Shown one piece after another: positions 25,601 to 34,600 of a stretch of DNA of 64,000 nucleotides. How positions within the stretch are numbered: the stretch's first letter is position 1; each line of letters starts with the position of its first letter. Under the pieces are notes generated by a model, which saw nothing but the letters and a program-made list of their open reading frames with translations, had not been told where the DNA came from and searched no databases. Source of the stretch: Azorinus chamasolen (taxonomy: Eukaryota; Mollusca; Bivalvia; Cardiida; Solecurtidae); assembly GCA_963576725.1 (NCBI GenBank), contig OY755252.1, positions 40,242,599 to 40,306,598 on the forward strand. Reading direction: 5' to 3'. A program made the position numbers and the translations under genes.

Positions 25601-28600
25601 AAACACATGAAAATTGCATCATGCATATCTACTATTCATGGTTATTTATGTATGGCAAAATTGTGTCTTGCACATCTACTATTCATGGTTATTATGTACA
25701 CCAAATATAACTGAATAACTTTCAAGTTGAAGGAGGGTGTTTGTGACACCAACTCCCCATGTTTCAAGCACAAATGACAAAAAATACTCAAAGTTCAGGG
25801 GGGATGATTCTGCAATAGCCATCAGTAAATACATGAAAACTGTGTCTTGCACATATACCATTCATGGTTAGGCTGACGGACGTTTCGCTACCCATACCTT
25901 TTCGCTACAGTCATTTCGCTACCCACCGGGAAGTCATTTCGCTACCCTGACCATTTCGCTACCTGTACGTTTCGCTACCTATCGATTTTAATAGTAAAAC
26001 AATATTGTTGCAGCGGTGGCTAGTGATTTGAGAGTCAACTTTATTAACATATAATGGATATTTATATTCATATACCAAAAAAGAGTTATAGAAATATCGA
26101 AACACATGTATGGAAATTTTTAATACTGTAATAACTGTAAAAGTAAACACTTATAAAACTTAAAAAAAAAACCACTATTTTTTTTTAATTAAAACGTGTA
26201 TTATTATCGGTGTCCCTTCGAGATATAATGCTAATTGATTTAAGGCACCCACTGCTTACGTATTTCCACGTGTCAATGTTGTCCACTCCGAGATCACAAG
26301 TACCGCCGGTAAGCCGATTAGATTGGTGTATCGGTATGTGACACTGATTAAATTAACATGGACACGTGCTACATGCATTTTTGCTATATGCATTTTTGCT
26401 CTTTTTCCATTGATAGAAAATATGACACATGCATAACGATCAAATAAAAATACTATACTTACAATTTACTTTTATTTTAACCCTTTCCTTCATATTTATA
26501 AATGTGTTTTCACTCATTTGCAAACAGAGCAGACACTGATTAGACGGCTCCTATATAGGAGCGGCCAGCCGTCTGATCAGCGTCTGCTCTGTTTGCTAAT
26601 ATAATTTCTGATTCTTTACTTTCAACAAGAGGGCCATGAGGCCCTGAAGCGCTCACCTGAGATACCCTAGGGACGGGGTCATCATTTGTACAACCTTGGT
26701 AGAGAACCACAAGTCAAAGCAGTATGCCATTAATTAAAGGTCTAAGCCTTATGGTTTCAGATAAAAATGATATAGTTTTCCCATGAAAACTGATAAGCCA
26801 GGGCCAAGTTTCGCCCAGAGGTCATGGTCGTAAGTTGAACAATCTTGGCAGAGGACCACAAGCCAAAGCTACATGCCAAATATCAAAGGTCTAGGCCTTA
26901 CAGTTTCAGAAAAGAAGATTTTTAAAGATTTTCATATGAAAAACTGATAAGCCCATGGGCGGGGCCATTTTTGGCCCGTGGTCATAATTTGAACAATATT
27001 TGTAGAGGACCATTAGATCATGCTACATACCAAATATTAAAGGTCTAGGCCTTACACTTTCAGAGAAGAAGAATGTTAAAGAGCTTCCTATGAAAAACTG
27101 ATAAGCCCTTGGGCGGGGCCATTTTTGGCCCGGGGGTCATAATTTGAACAATATTTGTAGAGGACAATTAGATCATGCTACATGCCAAATATCAAAGGTC
27201 TAGGCCTTACAGTTTCAGAGAAGAAGATTTTTAAAGATTTTCCAATGAAAAACTGATAAGCCATTGGGCGGGGCCATTTTTGGCCCGGGGGTCATAATTT
27301 GAACAATATTTGTAGAGCACCATTAGATCATGCTACATACCAAATATCAAAGGTCTAGGCCTTACAGTTTCAGAGAAGAAGGTTTTTAAAGATTTTCCAA
27401 TGAAAAACTGATAAGCCCTTGGGCGGGGCCATTTTTGGCCCGGGGGTCATAATTTGAACAAAATTTGTAGAGGACCATAAGATCATGCTACATGCCAAAT
27501 ATCAAAGGTCTAGGCCTTACAGTTTCAGAGAAGAAGATTTTTAAAGATTTTACAATGAAAAACTGATAAGCCATTGGGCCGCGCCATTTTTGGCCCGGGG
27601 GTCAGAATTTGAACAATCTTTGTAGAGGACCATAAGATCATGCTACATGCCAAATATCAAAGGTCTAGGCCTTACAGTTTCAGAGAAGAAGATTTTTAAA
27701 GATTTTCCTATGAAAAACTGATAAGCCGTTGGGCGGGACCATTTTTGGCCCGGGGGTCATAATTTGAACAATTTTTGTAGAGGACCATAAGATCATGCTA
27801 CATACTAAATATCAAAGGTCTAGGCCTTACAGTTTCAGAGAAGAAGATTTTTAAAGATTTTCCTATGAAAAACTGATAAGCCCTTGGGCGGGACCATTTT
27901 TGGCCCAGGGGTCATAATTTGAACAGTTTTTGTAGAGGACCATTAGATCATGCAACATACCAAATATCAAAGGTCTAGGCCTTACAGTTTCAGAGGAGAA
28001 GATTTTTAAAAAAATTCCTATGAAAAACTGATAAGCCCCGGGGCGGGGCCATTTTTGGCCCGGGGGTCATAATTTGTACAATTTTTGTAGAGGACCATAA
28101 GATCATGCTACATACTAAATATCAAAGGTCTAGGCCTTACAGTTTCAGAGAAGAAGATTTTTTAAAATTTTCCTATGAAAAACTGATAAGCCCTTGGGCG
28201 GGGCCATTTTTGGCCCGGGGGTCATAATGTGAACAACATTTCGTTCCCCCTAGCCACTGATGCTTCTGACAAAATTTGGTTAAAATCGGGTCAGCAGTTT
28301 CAGAGGAGATGTCGTTTGAAAATGTGGCCGGACGCCGGACGCCGGACACCGGACGACGGACGACGGACAAATAGCGGTCACAATAGCTCATCCTGAGCCT
28401 TTGGCTCAGGTGAGCTAAAAATAGCTACAATGTTCCACCTTCCATATTTCATTATATCAATTTTGTCCCAAAATATTAATTAAGTAGGTATTATTGAAAG
28501 TTGAAATAAACATAGACCAGGGAAAAGGTTAAGGTCGGTTAAAACTTTGCCTGCTATAGATCGAGGTGTTTGCACTCTCGATAAATAACTGTTTGCTATG

Positions 28601-31600
28601 CTGCTACAGTAGTTAAAATTGGTTAACGTATATTTTTAAATCTGTTAAACTATTATATCGTCCAAATCAATGAAATATGTGAATAATTATATTTAATTGG
28701 GTGACAGGGTTAGTGCAGGGTAGCGAAATGACTTCCCGTAAGGGTGCGAAATGACTGTAGCGAAATGGTCAGGGTAGCGAAATGGTCAGGGTAGCGAAAC
28801 GCTGTGTAGCGAAATGTCCGTAAACCCATGGTTATTATGTATACCAAACATAAATTCAATAACTTTAAAACTGAAGGAGCAGTTTGCGACACCAACTACC
28901 CATGTTCAAATGTGAACTGCCTGACTGACGCCATACGGGGCAATTCCAGTATATGCCCCTAAAACAACTTTTCTGAGGTATAATAATTTGTGACTGACTT
29001 ACATGCACATGGCAACCTATGGAATGTTACATTGAGGTTTATCTTCAGCTTCAAATGGCCCCTGGATATATCCACAAACAGCTCTGGTTGAACTTCCTTC
29101 GTCAAATAATAGTTTAGCTCCGACACAAACAGAACAAACATCAGAATCCCGCTGATTATTGTAACTGAAAAATGTAAAATAATTCTTACAGTACATTTTA
29201 CATACAACTTTAGGAGACAACAGTTACTGAATTTCACTCATTTTTATCACTCAATTTGAATCAAGATTTTTTTTATTTCAGGACATAATGAACTTAAATC
29301 TACCTCATTCGATTGCATCACTTTCAGGAACTCCCATGCTAAATACGGTATCCCTCTATGCCATATTATATTCATTTAAGAAATAATGATGTCATGTCAG
29401 TCATGAATATTAATTAGAATGATTTTTATAATGGCATGTATAGACACAGCCAATTTCAACCGTAATCAATAAGTACCGCAAGAATACCCAACGCCTGGAT
29501 ATACCTGTACCTGTAGAATACCTGTAGAATGGTCTTGGGCTCTTCGGTAAGGATGTAATCCTTTTTAAGCGCCCCCCCCCCCCCCCTCATATATCACAAT
29601 TTCAGCACATGATTTCTGCAGTTCTTCAAAAACTTATCTCATTGATGATAACGGACACGGACAGGTTTTGTTTAGTCTATGGTAATTATTCTGTTATCCT
29701 ATGATAACTATCACTCTTGGTACTAATAGCTTCACAAAGACTTTTGTTGAAGATCACACATCAGAAACACCTATCGATAAACTTTGGTCCACTTTCAAGA
29801 AGAAATGCTCTGAATCAGTTGAAGCTTTTGTCCCATCAAAACTAACATCACCCAGATTTAACCAACCTTGGTGTAACCGATTAATAAGAAGACTGGCTCG
29901 AAGAAAGAAAAGAGCATACAGCCGAGCTAGAAGAACCAAAAACCAGGCAGATTGGGCAATATACAGACAAGTACAAAAGGAAAATCAGAAAGCATGTCGA
30001 AAGTCAAAAAATGAGTATGTGAAGAACATGGTTAGCAAGCCTGGTACTAACAACAAAAGACTATACTCCTACGTTAAGAGCACGAAGAGTGACAGTTCAG
30101 GCGTTGCTCCTCTCAAGAAAGACGGAACCAGTCATTCAAATGCAAATGTTAAGGCAGAGATCCTGAATGATCAATTCACTTCTGTATTCACAGTGGAAGA
30201 CCATGGCAACCTACCACACCTAGGTCAGGATGTCCCATTGAAACTCCCCCGCTAACGTTCCATGTGAACGGTGTGAGGAAACTCATTGAGGATCTAAACC
30301 CCCACAAGGCAACTGGACCTGACCAAATATCATCTAGATTCCTGAAAGAGATGGCAGCTGTCATAGCTCCCGCGCTGATGCTCATCTATCAGGCTTCACA
30401 TGACCAAAGCCAAGTACCAGCTGACTGGAAACACGCCCTAGTAACACCACTTTTTAAGAAGGGGGACAAGAGCAAGGCTGCTAATTACCGTCCTGTCTCC
30501 GTAACATCAATATGCTGCAAGATTATGGAACACATAGTCCATAGCCACCTGATGAAGTTCCTCGATGCCAACAATCTTCTTTCTGATCAACAGCACGGTT
30601 TCAGGAAAAAGAGATCATGCGAGTCGCAACTTATCAATACAGTCCAGGACCTTGCAGCGGGATTGAATAACAAACAGCAAATAGATGGCATCCTACTCAA
30701 CTTCTCAAAGGCTTTTGACAAGGTCCCCCATCGACGTCTCTCCGCCAAGCTCCACCACTATGGTATTCGGGGCAAGACTCTGGGGTGGATTAACAGCTTC
30801 CTTGCCAACAGACAGCACCTCATCAGCAACTCCTGTGACATCAGGTGTTCCTCAAGGAACCGTGCTAGGCCCCCTCTTGTTCCTGGTCTATATAAATGAC
30901 CTCCCTGATAGAGTCACATCGATTGCACGCCTCTTTGCCGATGACTGCCGACTTTACAGGACAGTCAACTCGGAGGAAGATACCAAGGCACTACATGATG
31001 ATTTGGACCAGTTACAAGTGTGGGAACGGGAGTGGCTGATGGCGTTCAATCCGGACAAATGTGAGATGATCCACATTACCAACAAGCGTAACATTGTGAA
31101 GGGCTCATATTCTATCCACGGCCAGTTATTGAAACAAACCGCCCAAGCTAAATACTTAGGCGTGACCATCGACAGTAAGCTGTCCTGGAACAACCACATT
31201 GACAGCGTAGCCAAGAAAGCAAATGCCACAACAGCCTTTCTCCGCAGAAACGTCTCTGCATGCCCACAAGACATCAAGGCAACCTGCTATAAAACGCTAG
31301 TGAGACCCCAACTTGAGTACGCCTCCACAGTCTGGGGCCCGAACACCAGATCCAACATCTCAAAGCTGGAGAATGTGAAACGCAGAGCAGCCCCCTTCTG
31401 CACTGGCGACTACCACCAGACAAGCAGTGTCTCGGCAATGCTAAACAAGCTAGGCTTGGAGACACTTGAATCCCGCCGTCAAGGGGCAAAAGCAGCCACG
31501 ATGCACCGAGTAGTGAACCACTTGGTTGTCATCAACACCAACCATGTGCTCATTCCAGCTGGGGCTCACACCAGAGGCAATGCAAACCGCTTCTTGGTAC

Positions 31601-34600
31601 CATTTACCAGCATTAATGCATATCGCTATTCCTTTTTTCCATCCGGAATACGCCTCTGGAACAGTCTTCCGGAAGAGATCATCACCTCCCCATCTCTCGA
31701 TGTCTTCAAGATGGTTACCAGTCGTTTCGCCCACCTGGATGTTTCGCACCTGGTCGTTTCGCACCTGGACGTTTCGCTCCCAATTGGGGTCCAGGTCGTT
31801 TCGCCCCCCATACCCTGGTCGTTTCGCCCCCACTACACAACTGGTATATATGAAATCAGATTTCCGAAAATTTTAAATTCAGAAAAGTCCTATAGTTTCC
31901 GAATTCTAGAACACTACTAGTAATATGTAAATTATATTCAATTCTGAACAGGGACAGTATGACAGGGTAGCTTTTTGCGGGATAGGATAAATACATTAAT
32001 TGGAAACCATAAGATTAATATAAATGGTTGAACATGATTGTTTAATTGTAATCAATTATAGTAGTTTATTCATTTCCTCCAAATTTGGAGATCAGTAACA
32101 TATATACAGGTAACAGTGTAAAAAGAATAAATATGAGTATCATATGAACCTTGCATATTCGACAAACAGCATTTAACAGACACAACATTACCTATAATTA
32201 TCGACATGGTATATACCGGTAAGTGTCTTTCTCTGTATGTCTGTCTGTCTGACCCTCTCATTCTCTCTCGTTATAATTGTAGGGAACTGGAAATATGGAT
32301 ATGTGGAATTTCATATGCAAACAGAGCATACACTGATTACTCGTGTAAACATAATTCATAAAAGTAAAAGCAATCATGCATCATATGGATTTAAAGACAC
32401 GCGTCAGATCGACTTATCACCTGAATATCACACGTGTGTTGATTTATTATTGATTGAATTAAAGGAAGTAATGCGTATGTTATTTCCCGCTAAAACGGAG
32501 CGGCGAGTAATATTACTTAACATTCATTAGATACGCTAAATGCACTGGATGCAGATACCTGTATGGTAAAAAATGACTATAGTTTATCATTCAAGTTTCT
32601 ATCATAATCGAATAGACTGGTGCACCTTCAATGATGTTTCAGTATTGGAGGGGGGGGGGGGGGGGGGGACACAAAGCGGTCTTTGATTTTCTGAAATTTT
32701 AGATCTTTTGAGGTCACTGTAAGTTTCAACCATCAGATACGTTAAGTAATTCTCTGTACTTTAAGTAGTGTGACACATATATAAATAAATATAAATTCGT
32801 GTCAATCTTTACATTTTGTCACGAGGGGCTTTTGTAGGAGGAGCTTTTGTAACGAGGGGCTTTTGAGTGTACCCCTCCCACTAATATATTACCTTTAATT
32901 ATTTAACCCATTACTGTCAAGTGTTAGTTTATGTATTGCACCTTTTGCTAGCTGTGTACACCCCAGCAGTAAAGAAGCTACTGTCTGAGGGCGTATACAT
33001 GAGCAAACTTGGAAGCAAACAGAGCAGACACTGATCAGTCGGCTCAAAAAAGAGCCGTCTTATCAGGGTCTATCATGTATGCAACTTATAGGTTTCGACC
33101 CTTGCTAACACGTTAAAAGTTTATATTAACTGTAGCGTATCCTTTTATTTTTCAATGTGGGCCTCTATTATGTATATGATGCTAAAATTACAGGTTTGTA
33201 GGTTGGTTTATGTATATAATGCCAAACAACTTTCAGAAAGGTTTATACATATAATATATATAATTTATTTAGTTTGTACAAAGCCTAGCAAACCGGTCAG
33301 ACCCTGATCAAAGACCTATGATAATACATTATCATAGGTCTTTTCCCTGATCAATTGGCTTCTACAGGAGCAACACGCGTTTGAAGCTTGCGGATAGATG
33401 ACCGAGACTGTTGATAAAAAGGTGTGAAAATCCAATCATGCTATAATCGCTGATTGGATTAAACACCTACTTAATTCGTTATGTACTATAACGGGTGCGA
33501 AAATCCTATCCTACCGACCAGGGTCTGCTCTGTATGCTTTCGAATTGACATTTTCTGCTATGACAACACTTTACGTGATGAATGAAATCTAATTAATGGT
33601 GACATTGTTAATTCTTAGGTATAACATATTAGATCCAGATCATACGGCTCCTGTATGAGCCGACTGATCAGGGTCTGCTCTGTTTGCTTCCGAGTTTTTA
33701 AATTACCAACAATTTTGCGTGATGAATGAAAACTTATTAATGGTGACGTCATTTATTTCAATAACACAATAACAATAACACAGTAGAACCAGATCAGTCA
33801 ACTATCCAGAGTCCGCTCTGTTTGCCTCTGAGTTTGTGAAATATACTTGAAAGAATCTGAATCTGACTCTTATTAATGGTAATGTCATTATTAATTTATT
33901 ACACTAATATAGTTGACCCAGGTGAGACGGCTCATGTAGGAACCGACTGATCAGGGTCTACTCTGTTTGCTTTTGAGATTGTGAAATATACTTGAAATGT
34001 TCTGGAAATGACTCCTATTTAGGGTGACGTCATTATTTATTATACTAACATAGTAGACCCAGATGAGACGGTTCATATAGGAACTGACTGATCAGTGTAT
34101 GTCCTGTTTGATTCAAAAACATTAACTGCACCAATAGCTTCTATTTAACTTGTATATAACCATTATATAGTGTATATAGTGGGCGAAACGACCAGGGGGG
34201 CGAAACGACCAGGGGAGCGAAACGACCAGGTACAAAACGTCCTGGGAGCGAAACGTCCAGGGCGCGAACTGGTTAGTGGGCGAAACGTCTGGTCACCTTC
34301 AAGATCAGGATGGGTGAGCTGCACGTATAACTGGAGCAAATTGTTTTTAGCCTGATTTTTAACCGTTTGTTTTTCCCCTCACCATGTAAATAGTTTCATG
34401 ATTGTGCGACAATACTCCAGAGGGGTTTTGCACATTAACCAAAAGAAGAAGAAGAAGCTATAAGTGTTCCCCTGCCAGTGACGATCAAAGCGTATCTTGA
34501 AGGTCTTTATACATAAGTGATAAGGAGGACTTTAGATGATACTTTATCCAGCATTATTAGTGATAGCTACACATCCTGGGAAATGGCTGTCTTTTTGTGA

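Larger units (their letters stand above)
25871..28826. mobile_element. TTTCGC-end DNA transposon (2956 bp) with perfect 8-bp TSD
   Basis: Flanked by CATGGTTA at 25863-25870 and 28827-28834. Left end GGCTGACGGACGTTTCGCTA and right end (read inward) GGTTTACGGACATTTCGCTA. Both ends continue with 4-6 short repeats of 'TTTCGCTACC'. No transposase frame. Most of its length is later insertions (an A MITE and a HINE-like array), so the empty element would be about 0.9 kb. The superfamily is unknown; an 8-bp TSD is typical of hAT-like and several other groups. Confidence 0.88.
31720..34289. mobile_element. Second TTTCGC-end DNA transposon (2570 bp), inside the retrotransposon
   Basis: Flanked by TGGTTACC (31712-31719) and TGGTCACC (34290-34297), an 8-bp TSD with one change. 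Left end has 'gtcgtttcgcccacctgg' and several more GTTTCGC repeats. The right end is the mirror image ('gggcgaaacgaccagggg' repeats). No transposase seen. The interior holds a 19-G run, A-type hairpins and a ~145-bp tandem array. Confidence 0.82.
29690..34458 (+). mobile_element. 5'-truncated non-LTR retrotransposon (jockey/CR1-like RT), interrupted by a DNA transposon
   Basis: Linker and reverse-transcriptase domains lie at 29701-31719, and the C-terminal tail plus 3' UTR at 34290-34458. RT motifs seen: HKATGPDQI, SKAFDKVPH (motif A Asp), SGVPQGTVLGPLLF (B), LFADDCRLY (C). The thumb and tail continue to SLDVFK. After the inserted transposon the frame resumes as FKIRMGELHV-stop (34328), then a short 3' UTR ending in a GAAGAAGAAG tail (34443-34457). 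The endonuclease domain is missing. Two frameshifts (about 30250 and 30810) add to the damage. Clade assignment is tentative. Confidence 0.88.

Noticed and set aside
31720..31920. C-terminal extension of the retrotransposon ORF with repeated HLDVS/HLVVS peptides
   Set aside because: This is read-through into the terminal repeats of the inserted TTTCGC element. The true ORF end is at 34328 beyond the insert.
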